Positions 15,701-25,099 are shown, counted from the stretch's first letter. The stretch is 64,000 bases of DNA from Nocardia speluncae NBRC 108251 (GCF_001613245.1 NZ_BDBZ01000009.1:62001-126000); one strand, 5' to 3'. Translations and numbers: made by a program. The notes: generated by a model from the letters alone, not told the origin.

Positions 15701-16192
15701 GTGAGTAACTCGGTGTGCATGGTCTGTGGGGCGAGTGAGGGCGCGCAGGAAAGGCCCGTTCCGATGCGGACGGTCACCTGCGATCAGTGTTGGGACGAGG
15801 CGGTAAAGTTCCCGGACCGGGAGCCGGAGAAACTCGACCTCGAGCTGACCGTCGACCAGCTACGCGTCGCACCGGTGGCCGACGCCAGAGAAGGCACACC
15901 CACGGCGTGCAAGCACTGCGAGACCGAATGCTCATGGCATCGGACCAGAAACGGCCGTTGGCTGCTGATGGAACCGGGGTTCTATCCCACCGCGAAGATC
16001 CCGCCGGGCAAGCGTTGGCGCGTTGCGGGCGATGGCACCGCGATCAATCTTGGTGGTGCTAATCCGACTGACGAGTGCCGGATCACCCATTTCGACGTCT
16101 GCCCTGCCAGACGGGCTCCCGAGGACGGGACGCTGCTGCTTGCCATCTGGAGGGGGAACCACCGCGAATGGATGGCGCGACAGAACCAGTAA
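15701..16192 (+). CDS. small zinc-type protein, DUF6083-like
   Basis: 163 residues starting at a GTG. It has a CMVCG and CDQC pair (about residues 6-30) and a CKHC-x-TEC cluster (about 70-78), consistent with a zinc ribbon. These are followed by WHRTRNGRWLLMEPGFYPTAKIPPGKRWRVAGDGTAINL, given here in short form: WHRT, GRWLLMEPG, GKRWRVAGDG. That block is the hallmark of DUF6083 proteins as I remember them from Streptomyces and Nocardia. Role unknown; probably intracellular. It is followed by the dehydratase gene after 123 bp, in the same direction. Confidence 0.6.
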   Translation: MSNSVCMVCGASEGAQERPVPMRTVTCDQCWDEAVKFPDREPEKLDLELTVDQLRVAPVADAREGTPTACKHCETECSWHRTRNGRWLLMEPGFYPTAKIPPGKRWRVAGDGTAINLGGANPTDECRITHFDVCPARRAPEDGTLLLAIWRGNHREWMARQNQ

Positions 16193-16315
16193 CGATTCCG
16201 CGGATAGCTCGGGGACGGGTGTGGTCGGGGCCGTGGTAGTTGATGTTGCGATCTCCACAGGCGCCGACCACGCGATATCAGCCACATCCGTGGGGCTGGG
16301 CTAGGCTCAGCGATT

Positions 16316-17380
16316 ATGGCCGTTTACCTCGTCACCGGCGCTGCCGGGTTCATCGGCGCAAACTATGTGCACCTCCTGACCGGCTGGGAACCGGACGCGC
16401 AGGTGGTGGCGGTGGACTACGTCGGCTTCGCGGGGAACATGGCCAACCTGGATCCGGTGATCGACCAGGTGAGCTTCGAACGGGTCGATATCGCCGACCC
16501 AGCGGCAATGGAGACGATCTATCGCCGGTACCGGCCCGACTATGTGGTGAACTTCGCCGCCGAATCGCACAATGATCGCGCGATCCTCGGACCTGGCGCA
16601 TTCATGCGGTCGAACGCGCTGGGTGCGCAGGTGATGGCCGAATGCAGCCGCATCGTCGGGGTGACCGCGCATGTGCACGTGTCGACGATCGAGGTGTACG
16701 GGGAACTGGCGGCGGGCCAGCGCTGGTTCACCGAGCGCAGTCCGTTGAACGCCAAGACGCCCTACAGTGCGGCGAAGGCGGCCGGGGACCAGATCGTGCG
16801 CGCATATATGGCGACTTATCCGGAACTCGATATCCGGATGACGCACTGCGCCAACAACTACGGCCCCTATCAATTGCCGGAGAAGCTGATCCCGCTCGCC
16901 GTGACGAATCTGCTGCGGGGCAAGAAGGTACCGGTCTACGGCGACGGGCTGCAATCACGGGACTGGCTACACGTGGCCGACCACTGTTCCGCGGTACACC
17001 GCGTCTTGCACGCCGACTTGGACCCGATTCCGGCCGCCGCGGGCACCGACCCCGGACTGTTGCCGATCTTCGATATCTCCGCACGCCGTGAGGTCACCAA
17101 CCTCGATATCGCCCGTCGTGTCGTGACCGCGCTCGACCTGGATCCGCAGGAGTGGATCGAACACATCCCCGACCGGCCGAACCACGACCGCCGCTACCTC
17201 ATCGATCCGGCCAAGCTGGAAACCGATCTCCAGTGGCGGCCTGAACACGAGTTCGAGGCCGGAATTGCCGAGACCGTGGCCTGGTACATCGAGCATAGAG
17301 ACTGGTGGGAGACGATCATCGCCGCCAAGGGCGAGCTCGGGTTCGACTGGAGTCAGATGGGTCCTGCTCCGGCGCATTAG
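16316..17380 (+). CDS. NAD-dependent nucleotide-sugar dehydratase/epimerase, dTDP-glucose 4,6-dehydratase-like
   Basis: 354 residues of the extended short-chain dehydrogenase family. NAD-binding glycine motif GAAGFIG at residues 8-14; FAAESHNDRAI matches the RmlB substrate loop (AAESHVDRSI in known enzymes); active-site YSAAK with Tyr about 150 and Lys about 154; NNYGPYQLPEKLIPL follows, the classical RmlB signature. It should convert an NDP-hexose to the 4-keto-6-deoxy sugar, though the substrate nucleotide is not determinable. The DegT aminotransferase downstream on the other strand would use such a keto sugar, suggesting an amino-deoxysugar pathway. Confidence 0.85.
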   Translation: MAVYLVTGAAGFIGANYVHLLTGWEPDAQVVAVDYVGFAGNMANLDPVIDQVSFERVDIADPAAMETIYRRYRPDYVVNFAAESHNDRAILGPGAFMRSNALGAQVMAECSRIVGVTAHVHVSTIEVYGELAAGQRWFTERSPLNAKTPYSAAKAAGDQIVRAYMATYPELDIRMTHCANNYGPYQLPEKLIPLAVTNLLRGKKVPVYGDGLQSRDWLHVADHCSAVHRVLHADLDPIPAAAGTDPGLLPIFDISARREVTNLDIARRVVTALDLDPQEWIEHIPDRPNHDRRYLIDPAKLETDLQWRPEHEFEAGIAETVAWYIEHRDWWETIIAAKGELGFDWSQMGPAPAH

Positions 17381-17491
17381 CCGCCGGAGCGCGGTCTCGG
17401 CCGCCAGTGAACACGCGACGAATCCGTTCGCTCGTCGAGGCGCGATCGCCGAACTACTACCAGGTCCGTCGCTGGGCTGGCCCGCAAGTTG

Positions 17492-17623
17492 TCAGGTCAG
17501 GAGTACCAGCGCGAAATCGGCCACTCGGGTGCTCTGCCTGCGGGACTCTTCCGCGAATGCCTCGTCCAACCACGGATGGTCGAACCGCATGGCATTGAGT
17601 TGAGTCAGGAAATCGGGTCCCAC
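17492..17623 (-). CDS. possible 43-residue small protein
   Basis: A short minus-strand frame from a GTG at 17623 with AGGA seven bases upstream. It encodes VGPDFLTQLNAMRFDHPW then LDEAFAEESRRQSTRVADFALVLLT, a composition that looks like real protein (balanced acidic, basic and hydrophobic residues), unlike neighbouring frames. No known family. It lies between the dehydratase and aminotransferase genes, in the 340 bp otherwise empty gap 17381-17722. It could also be the remnant of a longer gene. Confidence 0.3.
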   Translation of the reverse strand: MGPDFLTQLNAMRFDHPWLDEAFAEESRRQSTRVADFALVLLT

Positions 17624-17722
17624 CGCGCGATCCTACGACTTCGCGGGTCCGCGCCCGTCTCCGCCGTGTGGGGCGTTCCGAGAATGCGTCGATTCTTTGC
17701 CGGGCTGCCCCAACCCTGCGAA

Positions 17723-18820
17723 CTAACCGCCGATCGCGGCCTCGACCGCGGTGATCACCTGTTCGATAGTTTCGTTGTCCATGCTCCGCCATAGCGGTAG
17801 GCAGAGGTGGCGGTCAGCGAAGTCGTCAGCGGAGGGAAATGCGTCGGTGACGTTGAGGGCGGCAAACACCGGCTGGCCGTGCAGTGGCTGCTCGTAGACT
17901 CCCCGGGCCAAGGCCACACCGTGCTCGGCGACGGCCGCGCGGAAAGCCGTGCGGTCGATGCCTTCGCCGAGCAGAGTGACGCATTTATGGCCACTTACCT
18001 GACCTTGGGGAGCAACGGTCGGGAAGGTCAGACCCGGTGACGCCAGCTCCGCGGCGTAGCGGTCGATAACCTCTCGTCGGGCATCGACATCGCGGGTGAG
18101 GTGCTCGAGTTGAGCACTGCCGATCGCGGCGCCGATCTCGGTCATCCGCCAGCTGTTACCGGCGATTATGTGCCGGCCGTTATCGTCTTTGCCCTGGTTG
18201 CGGGCTCGGCGGGCGAATGCGGCCACGTCGGGGTCGTTGGTGGTGAGCGCTCCACCCTCGCCGCCGGTGGTGATGACCTTGGTGGCGAAGAACGACCACG
18301 CCGCCGCCAGCCCGAACCCGCCTGCCGGTGTACCCGCCTGGTGCGCACCGTGGGCGTGGGCGGCGTCCTCGATCAACGGCACCCCGGCGTGGGCACAAAT
18401 CCGTGCAAGTTCGGGGAGGTCTGGGCTGAGGTAGCCGCCTATATGGACCACCACCACTGCAGCAACGTCAGGGGTGAGGCGGGCGGCGATATCGTCGAGG
18501 TCTGGGTAGAGGCCGGAGTCATAGAGCTGCACTCGGGCACCGGCGTTGCCGGCGGCGGCTGCGGTTGCGTAATTGGTGTTCGTCGGCACCAGCACGGCGC
18601 GTCCGGACACCTCGAGGCTGCGGAAGATGATCTCGAGTGCGGTGGATCCGGAGTTGACCGCCACCGCATGGTGGGTGCCGGCCATCGCTGCGACTGCGGC
18701 CTCGAAGGTTTCGGTGTGGCGGCCCAGCACGAGGTTCCCGGACCGCAGGATTTCCTCGATGGCTGCGAGTGCGACGCGGACCTCGGCCTCGGGCAGAGCC
18801 GCGGCGAACGGAACGATCAT
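17723..18820 (-). CDS. DegT/DnrJ/EryC1/StrS-family PLP-dependent aminotransferase
   Basis: Start set at the ATG at 18820, which overlaps the stop of the upstream reading frame (ATGA) and begins MIVPFAAALPEAEV; the frame open before it is not protein-like. 365 residues. Sugar-aminotransferase motifs: GRHTETFEAAVA (about 33-44), NSGSTALE (about 56-63, cofactor phosphate), EDAAHAHGA (about 151-159, Asp to the pyridine nitrogen), and SFFATKVITTGGEGG with the PLP lysine near residue 181. It should aminate a keto sugar using glutamate or glutamine. Coupled to the disrupted FAD oxidoreductase gene. Confidence 0.88.
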   Translation of the reverse strand: MIVPFAAALPEAEVRVALAAIEEILRSGNLVLGRHTETFEAAVAAMAGTHHAVAVNSGSTALEIIFRSLEVSGRAVLVPTNTNYATAAAAGNAGARVQLYDSGLYPDLDDIAARLTPDVAAVVVVHIGGYLSPDLPELARICAHAGVPLIEDAAHAHGAHQAGTPAGGFGLAAAWSFFATKVITTGGEGGALTTNDPDVAAFARRARNQGKDDNGRHIIAGNSWRMTEIGAAIGSAQLEHLTRDVDARREVIDRYAAELASPGLTFPTVAPQGQVSGHKCVTLLGEGIDRTAFRAAVAEHGVALARGVYEQPLHGQPVFAALNVTDAFPSADDFADRHLCLPLWRSMDNETIEQVITAVEAAIGG

Positions 18821-20003
18821 TGTGCCTGCACCTCCTGGTGGACCGCCCACGGCGAGATCCCGACGAGTTCACGGGCACCGTCGAGATCGCGAAGCGTCGC
18901 GGGCGCCAAGCCCAGCGGTTGCATCTCACCGGTGACCGCTGCGGCCACGTCACGGGAGGCGTGCAACGCCAGAGTCATCTTTCCTGGTAGTACGGTCCAC
19001 AGCCCGCCGATCTGTTCACGCCGTTGATGGTCGACGACGGTGTAGTTCGGGGAGGTGCCCCACTGGTCCTGGTCGCGGATCGTGTGTTCGGTCTTCGAAC
19101 ACACCCACGCGACCGGCTCGGCATGGTCGATCACTCCCGGCGCGATCCACTCGGCCAGTTCCCCGTCGAGTGCGGCGGCTTCCGCAGTGGGAACGGGCCA
19201 GCGCCCGCGCCGCTCTACCGTGCGTTGTGCTCCGCCGTAACGAGAAGCCAGCACGGTGCCGACGACAGCGGCGGGTGCGAGGGCCGGCCAGCCGAACTCC
19301 AAGCCGATGACCGGACGGGTCAGGGCACCGGGTAGGCGGTCAGTATCTCCAGCCGCGAGGCCAGCTCGGCACCGATCACCGAGCCGGCACGATCGAGCAG
19401 GTCTCGGGTTCCTATGCCCGCGCACACCACCACCTGCCGCGCCCGCACCACCCCGTCACCGGTGCGTACGCCGCGGACCCGGCCGTTGTCGATGAGGATC
19501 TGGTCGGCGGTGAGGCCCACCGACACCTCGACTCCCAGGTCGATGCAGCGTGCGACCAGCACGGTCAGCAACGCCCGCGTGTCGATGACCACCTCGTGGA
19601 TCGCGCAGGCCGCGATGTCACGGCCTTCGGTTCGGAAGACCGCGCCGAGGAGGCGACGATCGACCCTGTTGTGGACGATATCGTGTCTGCGCCAAAGGGT
19701 TTGGTAGATGTGCAGGGTCTTCGAGGTCGCGAAGTACCAGCACGGTTCGGCCGAGACCAGACAGTCGGGGAACGAGGACCGGTAGGCGAGCTGTGCTTGT
19801 CGGCAGGCGGCGACGATTTCGGGATGCCATCGGGCGTATAACGCCCCGGAGTGAATGAGTCCGTGGTTGCTGGTAGTCGCGCCTGCACCGAGTAGGTCGC
19901 GCTCGATCAGCCGTACTCGTCGGCCGGATTCCGCGAGTCGGGCCGCGGTCATCAGGCCGGTGACCCCACCGCCGACGATCACACAATTGACATCGATTGC
20001 CAT
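18817..20003 (-). pseudogene. FAD-dependent oxidoreductase (DAO/LhgO-like), split by a single-base frameshift
   Basis: The first frame starts at 20003 with MAIDVNCVIVGGGVTGLMTAARL (FAD-binding GGGVTG) and IHSGALY, typical of D-amino-acid oxidase and L-2-hydroxyglutarate oxidase relatives. It ends after 227 residues at a TGA (19320-19322). The neighbouring frame continues without a gap of homology (LTRPVIGLEFGWPAL to the stop at 18817), adding about 167 residues for a normal total near 394. Restoring one C in the CCC run at 19323-19325 (C4 to C3) rejoins the frames as AYPVPLTRP. So it is either a fresh mutation, a sequencing error, or two coupled polypeptides. Its end overlaps the aminotransferase start, marking one operon. 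Confidence 0.75.
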
Positions 20004-20288
20004 CGTCCACCGCCTTATCTGCCTGTGGTTGGAAGGCATCAGGCGCCCAAGCCTCCGCCTCGGCCTCCGGAATTCGGAGAACAGCTCAGCCCAGCTCCGA
20101 AACCCGCCGCACGGGCATACTCCCGGGCACCTGATGCTGGTATCCAGCCTGCATCGAGCCAATACTGTTGAGCGAGCGCATATACCGGGCACGCGAATGT
20201 GCAGAATATGCGGTCGACAACCACGGCTCCCGCATACAGTCTGGGCCATAGTGACGGAATCAGTGCAGGTCAAATAGGTGGTGGGGCT

Positions 20289-21611
20289 ATGAATGACCCG
20301 ATGTTCGCATGGGATACAACAGAATTCCGTGCCGCGCTGGCCCAGGGACGACCAGGGCGTGCGTTCACGCTGGTCCGCAAGGCCGCCGGGCTTACCCAGG
20401 CCGGGTTCGGTGAACTCATGCACTGGAACCGCACTCACGTGGGCCGGATCGAGCGCGACGAGGTCGCCACGCTGTGCGATATCTACCAGCTGGGACGTGC
20501 CGCCGACGTGCTCGGGATCCCGCGGTTGGCGTTGCTGCCGGCCTTGCTCCAAACCTCGGAGGTTGGGAACATCGAGATCACCGACTATGAAGGAGCCGAT
20601 GTGGACCGTCGACAGTTCGGGCAGGTCAGCGCCCTTATCCTTGGCGCGGCCCTGACCACGACCGCGTCATCGGCGAATGCTGCCGCACCAGCTACGCCCC
20701 GGCTGGTCGGGGCCGACCATGTCCGGCATTTCGCGGCGACTGCGGATCGGTTGTGGGCCCATGACAACGATTTCGGCAGCGGCGGCATGCTTCAGGCCGC
20801 GGTTGATCAGTTCACCACCGCGCAGCGGTTGCTCGATCACGCCGACTACGACACCGCGACCGGGACCGAATTGTCGGCCGTGACTGCTGATCTCGGACTG
20901 GTGAGTGGGTGGCTGGCCTACGACAGTGGCGATCAAGCCACGGCCGCCCTCTGCTACAAAGATGCGTTGATCCTGGCCGAACGTGCTGGTGATGATTCCG
21001 TGGCCGCAGACATCATCGATGCACTACGCCAGCAGGCATGGACCGGTGGGCGCATGCGCGAAGCGTTGCAGCTGAGCCTGTGGGCCAGTGACCGCAGCCG
21101 CGGTGATCGCTCCGCGCGTTTGCAGGCCATCCTCACCGCTCGCGAAGGCGTCGCTTACGCCGCAGTCGGTGATCGCCGTGAATGCGAACGCACGCTCGCC
21201 GCCGCCTGGCGCCAAGTCGACCGGGGCCTGGACGACCCGGACGATCCGGTCCGGCTGCATTACATCACCGCGGATGAAATTCGCACCATCGAAGCCCACG
21301 CCCGCCGATATCTCGGTGAATACGACACCGCCGCCGGGATCTACCACGACACCATCCATGCGGGCCGGCAACCCTTGCGCGACGAGGCGTCATACCGCGC
21401 CTACTACGCCGCTTCTCTGGCCGATCTCGGCGACACCCAGGCCGCATTGGCCGAAGGGCTCACCGCCCTCGCCCTGTTCGAAGGACCCGTGAAATCCCCG
21501 CGGCTGGTCAACGAGATGCGGCCAGTACATCACCTTGCGCTCAGCACCTCCGGCAGCGACGCCGAAGAGTTCCGGATCCGATTCCATACCCTGACCACCA
21601 TCGCTGCCTGA
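20289..21611 (+). CDS. XRE-type helix-turn-helix regulator with TPR-like C-terminal domain
   Basis: ATG at 20289 (MNDPMFAWDTTEFRAALAQ) with GGTGGTGGGG upstream; 440 residues. The N-terminal domain (about 15-75) has a Cro/C1-type helix-turn-helix: AAGLTQAGFGELMHWNRTHVGRIE in pieces LTQAGFGELM and RTHVGRIE. A short Ala/Thr-rich hydrophobic linker (about 115-135) and a long helical region (about 145-430) with alternating helix pairs resembling tetratricopeptide repeats follow. Such HTH-TPR proteins in actinobacteria often regulate neighbouring development or antibiotic genes and may sense peptides. It is divergent from the FAD/DegT operon. Confidence 0.75.
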   Translation: MNDPMFAWDTTEFRAALAQGRPGRAFTLVRKAAGLTQAGFGELMHWNRTHVGRIERDEVATLCDIYQLGRAADVLGIPRLALLPALLQTSEVGNIEITDYEGADVDRRQFGQVSALILGAALTTTASSANAAAPATPRLVGADHVRHFAATADRLWAHDNDFGSGGMLQAAVDQFTTAQRLLDHADYDTATGTELSAVTADLGLVSGWLAYDSGDQATAALCYKDALILAERAGDDSVAADIIDALRQQAWTGGRMREALQLSLWASDRSRGDRSARLQAILTAREGVAYAAVGDRRECERTLAAAWRQVDRGLDDPDDPVRLHYITADEIRTIEAHARRYLGEYDTAAGIYHDTIHAGRQPLRDEASYRAYYAASLADLGDTQAALAEGLTALALFEGPVKSPRLVNEMRPVHHLALSTSGSDAEEFRIRFHTLTTIAA

Positions 21612-21653
21612 TCGAGACAGGGCCATCGGACGAAACAGAACGGGATCTAACAA

Positions 21654-22571
21654 TTGAGTAAGAAGAAAAGGAATAAATCCGGCAAATACAAGCGGGATAA
21701 AAAGGGCTTCGACCTTCTTATGGTCGCAGCGAAAGATGCCATCGAGGCTGTCGTGAGGCCTGTGCTCGGCGATATCGCTTTGGGTGATCTGGACGCCGAC
21801 ATCGTAAAGTCGCTGCGGGACAATATTGTGGCAGCAGGCTACTCGGACTTGTATGCAGACCTGGTCCGTTTGATACTATGCGACATGATCGATCTCGCGG
21901 AGGTCCGTGAGGTTGTCACCAACAATGTAGCAGCTGAACTTTCGTCATCGGTCGGGGGATTCGCGAACTTCTTTCAGAGGCTGGAGTCCGGAAACGAAAC
22001 GATTGAACCGGAGTCATTCCGCGATCTCGTAGCCTACATTCTCCAGCGTTATGTTCTGCCGATTCGTGAGGGTGCGACACCCGATACGACGCTCACCGAC
22101 GCATGGGTGGAAGTCGAGCGCATTGCGGGAGATACCCCCGATCTCTACATAGAATTCGCGAAACTCGTATTCTCCGAGGCTGTCGTGGCAGCGCATCGAG
22201 ACGGATACGACCCAGCTCAGCTCTTTGATGCTTCTGGCGGCACAGAAGACCCCTACCAGAACTTGGTAACCGTGCTGGAGCATCTACGTGAATCCGATGA
22301 GGGGATGGAAAAATTTGAAGAACTGGCTTCCAGTCCCGATGGCGATGTGAGTAGCACTGTTCTAATCGCGATGCTGACAAATGAGGTACTCAAACAGTTC
22401 GACCTGCAGACTATGCCGTCGCATAAGCGGTTGCACCGGGATGTGGTTGAATTTGTGGTCGGTCTTCGATGGGACGAGGTCGATCTCGACGCTAGCGAGC
22501 TTGCCATCCCGGAAGACTTGGCCGTACGGCTAGAAGCCGAGCGTGACCGAATGTGGGGGTCTCAGAGCTAA
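21654..22571 (+). CDS. hypothetical protein with lysine-rich N-terminus
   Basis: 305 residues from a TTG at 21654; no better start is visible. The first 17 residues are strongly basic (MSKKKRNKSGKYKRDKK), then an all-helical, acidic protein with no membrane segment or signal. Base composition is visibly less GC-rich (more AAT, AAA, GAA, TCG codons) than the flanking genes, which suggests horizontal transfer. I recognise no domain; the basic tail could bind nucleic acid. It lies 42 bp after the XRE-TPR gene in the same direction and may be cotranscribed. Its 3' end overlaps the convergent gene by 4 bp. Confidence 0.6.
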   Translation: MSKKKRNKSGKYKRDKKGFDLLMVAAKDAIEAVVRPVLGDIALGDLDADIVKSLRDNIVAAGYSDLYADLVRLILCDMIDLAEVREVVTNNVAAELSSSVGGFANFFQRLESGNETIEPESFRDLVAYILQRYVLPIREGATPDTTLTDAWVEVERIAGDTPDLYIEFAKLVFSEAVVAAHRDGYDPAQLFDASGGTEDPYQNLVTVLEHLRESDEGMEKFEELASSPDGDVSSTVLIAMLTNEVLKQFDLQTMPSHKRLHRDVVEFVVGLRWDEVDLDASELAIPEDLAVRLEAERDRMWGSQS

Positions 22572-22813
22572 TTTCTTGTCGTGCAACGCTCGTTAGGTAA
22601 TCGGGTCGCCGGATTCGGGGCCGACGGTGAAGTCGTGGACCGGTTCGGCCTGCTGGACCGGTTTAGTCCGTCACCGGCGTGAGCGAGCTCGACCTCGGAG
22701 TTGCGCCACGCCCGTTGAGCGATCGCTGCTGCGGCAATTAGCATCGGATCTGCCTCGTCACCAACGGTGCTCCGGAATGCCGACCGCAGGGCTTCTATGT
22801 CGATGTTCTCCAC
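22568..22813 (-). CDS. small hypothetical protein
   Basis: 81 residues from a GTG at 22813 with GGGGAG six bases upstream. The N-terminal half (VENIDIEALRSAFR, then DEADPMLIAAAAIAQRAW) is helical and acidic; the tail is Ser/Asn/Arg-rich and looks disordered. No known family. Convergent with the 305-residue protein gene and overlapping it by 4 bp. Confidence 0.45.
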   Translation of the reverse strand: MENIDIEALRSAFRSTVGDEADPMLIAAAAIAQRAWRNSEVELAHAGDGLNRSSRPNRSTTSPSAPNPATRLPNERCTTRN

Positions 22814-23101
22814 AGTAGGCTCCCCTCGTGTATCCCTGGTTCGCCCGCCACAGGCGAAGCGGCACGAAACCGTGCCGCTGGTCGTGAGGCCTTCGGGGGA
22901 TGGCCGCGAGCGTCGAAAGTCTGGTCTGCTCCAGGCATTCAGCACAGCGTCGAGTCGGTTACTTGTATGGAGCCGGCTTCACGACGGTCATCGGCTGCTG
23001 TCGCGAAGTGGCGGGTAGTCGGACGACGTTGTGTGAGCTTATCGGCGAGAATGTCCGCGTAGTTGCCACGCTCGGTGCGTGGATGGCCGACAATTGTCGG
23101 T

Positions 23102-23383
23102 ATGGCTGGCGCGGAACAGGTCGATCCCGCCGACTCGGCGGCAGTGGGGTTGGAGGTATCGCCGAGCCAGGGATCGGCTGACACCGCAAGTGCGGAAGGC
23201 CACGATGTCCATCGTGGTTGTCTGGGCGAGCTACCTGGTGCGCGCGGTGGCGTCTCGGCGTCGTTCGAGATTCGCTATGTCGACGGTGGGGAAGGAGAGC
23301 GCCGCGCCGCGGTGCAGGCCAAGGCGATTGCCGAGCTGTTGGTCTGGCTCCGCGATCATGGAGACGGTGGCGGTGTGAGCTGA
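23102..23383 (+). CDS. small hypothetical protein, 3' part repeated as a fragment near 34.9 kb
   Basis: About 93 residues; the ATG at 23102 is a guess and an upstream start at 23063 is possible. The C-terminal half (FEIRYVDGGEGERR, then QAKAIAELLVWLRDHGD) is the credible part. The DNA from about 23316 to 23420 (GCAGGCCAAGGCGATTGC region and ATCATGGAGAC) recurs in decayed form at about 34872-34990. That shows this gene belongs to the material that was duplicated across the accessory region. Confidence 0.4.
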   Translation: MAGAEQVDPADSAAVGLEVSPSQGSADTASAEGHDVHRGCLGELPGARGGVSASFEIRYVDGGEGERRAAVQAKAIAELLVWLRDHGDGGGVS

Positions 23384-23423
23384 ATCCGGGCGGTGCTGGC
23401 CAGGCAGGCGATCTCCCTCTAGT

Positions 23424-24377
23424 TCAGCAGCCGGTCTGGAAGGGGTAGCAGCCCGCTGGGAGTTGTGGCTGCATAGGCGCAGGCAGCTCGTCGACCGGCG
23501 CAGGCAGCTGTTCTTCCGCAGGAGGCGGCGGTAGTTCCACCGAAGTCGCAGACGGTGGGGTCGTTTCCTGGTCAGGTGCTCTGTTGGCTTCGGGTTGGAG
23601 GTGGGTTGTCAGCCAGAGGCCGCCAGTGACTGCGACGATTGCCGCCATGGCGGCGACCAGTGGGCCCCCGACACGGCGGCGGACCGGGGTGGATGCCTGT
23701 GCTGCGGTTGTGGGCGGCGCCGAGACTGCGGGAATGGGCCAGCGGTCGGGGTCGCCGAAGCGGCCGGCTGCAGGAATTGCCGTGCGTGGTGCGGTGGGTG
23801 CCGGACGTGGCGACACCGGCTGAATCGGTGTCGATGTGGGATGAGGCAGCCGGGCTTGCGGCATGGCGGCGGGCCTGGGTTTCGACGGTCTCGGGACCTT
23901 TTTGACGTCGGGGAGTTGACCGTCGACGAGGATTAGTTGTTCGATCTGGGTCTTTGTTCCCCGGACCAGGGTGGTGCGGCCGACAGGGTACCAGCTGTGC
24001 GGATCCCTCCCGTTGCCATGGTATTTTCCGCCGCAGGCGCATACACAGTCCCACACTCGCGTCACCTTTGCGGTTTGGCATCGTGTGTCGCACTGCTCTT
24101 CTATGGTTCTTCCTTCGTCTACACGTGTGATCTCAAGGCGTACTTTGGTGGGGCCGTACGCGTGGGCAATTGACCCGACCAAAGGAATCATGTGGCTTGC
24201 GGCGAGCTTCCAGGCCGGGACTCCGTGGCGGCGAACCCGCTCGATCGGGATCCCTTTGCCGAGTACGCGTCGAAGCCACCTGCGGGCCGAGTACTCGTCG
24301 TCGGGCAGGTAGACGTACAGCTCGGTTGTTTCGGTTCCGGGCGCGATCGCGCGCTCTATCCAGGGGCGGGCCGACAT
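23424..24377 (-). CDS. membrane-anchored protein with cysteine-rich (CxxxC / CVCACGG) domain
   Basis: ATG at 24377 preceded by GGAAG; a GTG four codons upstream is an alternative. 317 residues. The N-terminal 150 residues hold the cluster CDTRCQTA and CVCACGGKYHG (about residues 98-122), a probable zinc-binding motif I associate with proteins from actinobacterial phages and mobile elements. A Pro/Ala-rich linker (about 165-235), one membrane helix (about 240-262, LVAAMAAIVAVTGGLWL) and a Pro/Glu-rich outer tail ending in CYPFQTGC follow. So the Cys-rich domain is inside and the tail outside. No function known. Confidence 0.6.
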   Translation of the reverse strand: MSARPWIERAIAPGTETTELYVYLPDDEYSARRWLRRVLGKGIPIERVRRHGVPAWKLAASHMIPLVGSIAHAYGPTKVRLEITRVDEGRTIEEQCDTRCQTAKVTRVWDCVCACGGKYHGNGRDPHSWYPVGRTTLVRGTKTQIEQLILVDGQLPDVKKVPRPSKPRPAAMPQARLPHPTSTPIQPVSPRPAPTAPRTAIPAAGRFGDPDRWPIPAVSAPPTTAAQASTPVRRRVGGPLVAAMAAIVAVTGGLWLTTHLQPEANRAPDQETTPPSATSVELPPPPAEEQLPAPVDELPAPMQPQLPAGCYPFQTGC

Positions 24378-24501
24378 AGATTCTTCCACTTCGTGTTTCC
24401 GGCGTTCGTCGAGCCGGTCGGATCAGGTTTCCGACTCAGTGTGGGGAGAGGTACCGACAGGATCCGTGCAGATCATGACGGTAAGCGTCACGCAGTGACG
24501 G

Positions 24502-24858
24502 CTATGCGTCATCGTCACGTATTTTTTTTGCGTTCCGGGCTCGGTAGGCGCGCTGCCTGCATCGGGCCGAACAGTGTCTGGCGTCGGCGCGCAGAAGCCG
24601 ACCACCCGGATTTATTCGCGACCCGCAGCCGAGGCACGCAATCCCGATCTCGGGCCCCTCGCCCGCGTCCAGGTACCGGCTAGCGGCCATCGTTCGTTGG
24701 TGGATCATCACGCAGCGCTTGCGGTCACGGTAGGCGCGGGCGACGCAGGCCGCTGAGCAGTAGCTGCGCTTCGGGTGCGCGTCCCGGGACAGTACCGTCC
24801 GACACACGGGACACCTGCGGCGGGAAGACTGGCCCATATCTCCATATTCACCCACCAC
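24502..24858 (-). CDS. small protein with two internal zinc-finger-like repeats
   Basis: 118 residues; the ATG at 24837 (MGQSSRRRCPVC) is an alternative start. Two homologous modules are visible: RCPVC then YCSAACVARAYRDRK (about residues 15-48), and ACLGCGSRI then HCSARCRQRAYRARN (about 74-110). Each has CxxC...CxxxC spacing followed by a basic RAYR helix. This is the pattern of small recombination- or phage-associated DNA-binding zinc proteins. The tandem duplication suggests binding of a repeated site. Runs in the same direction as, and just upstream of, the membrane-anchored Cys protein. Confidence 0.6.
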   Translation of the reverse strand: MVGEYGDMGQSSRRRCPVCRTVLSRDAHPKRSYCSAACVARAYRDRKRCVMIHQRTMAASRYLDAGEGPEIGIACLGCGSRINPGGRLLRADARHCSARCRQRAYRARNAKKIRDDDA

Positions 24859-25099
24859 AACGCTTGCAGTGGCCGAACCATCAACGGCAGGTAGAAATTT
24901 CGTGTTCGCGGCACGGCTCGCCGTCAGCGCTACCTGGGTACCTGGCCACCAGGTCCGCCTAGAAACAGCGGTCAGGATCTATCGGCGCCGATATCCGAAC
25001 GTCGGCGAGAGCGGGCACCGATGCAACTACATCCGGGGGAATCGGGCTGGTTCTGGCGACTCGGTGCACAGTGACGGCCACGGCAGTCCGAACAGTCCT

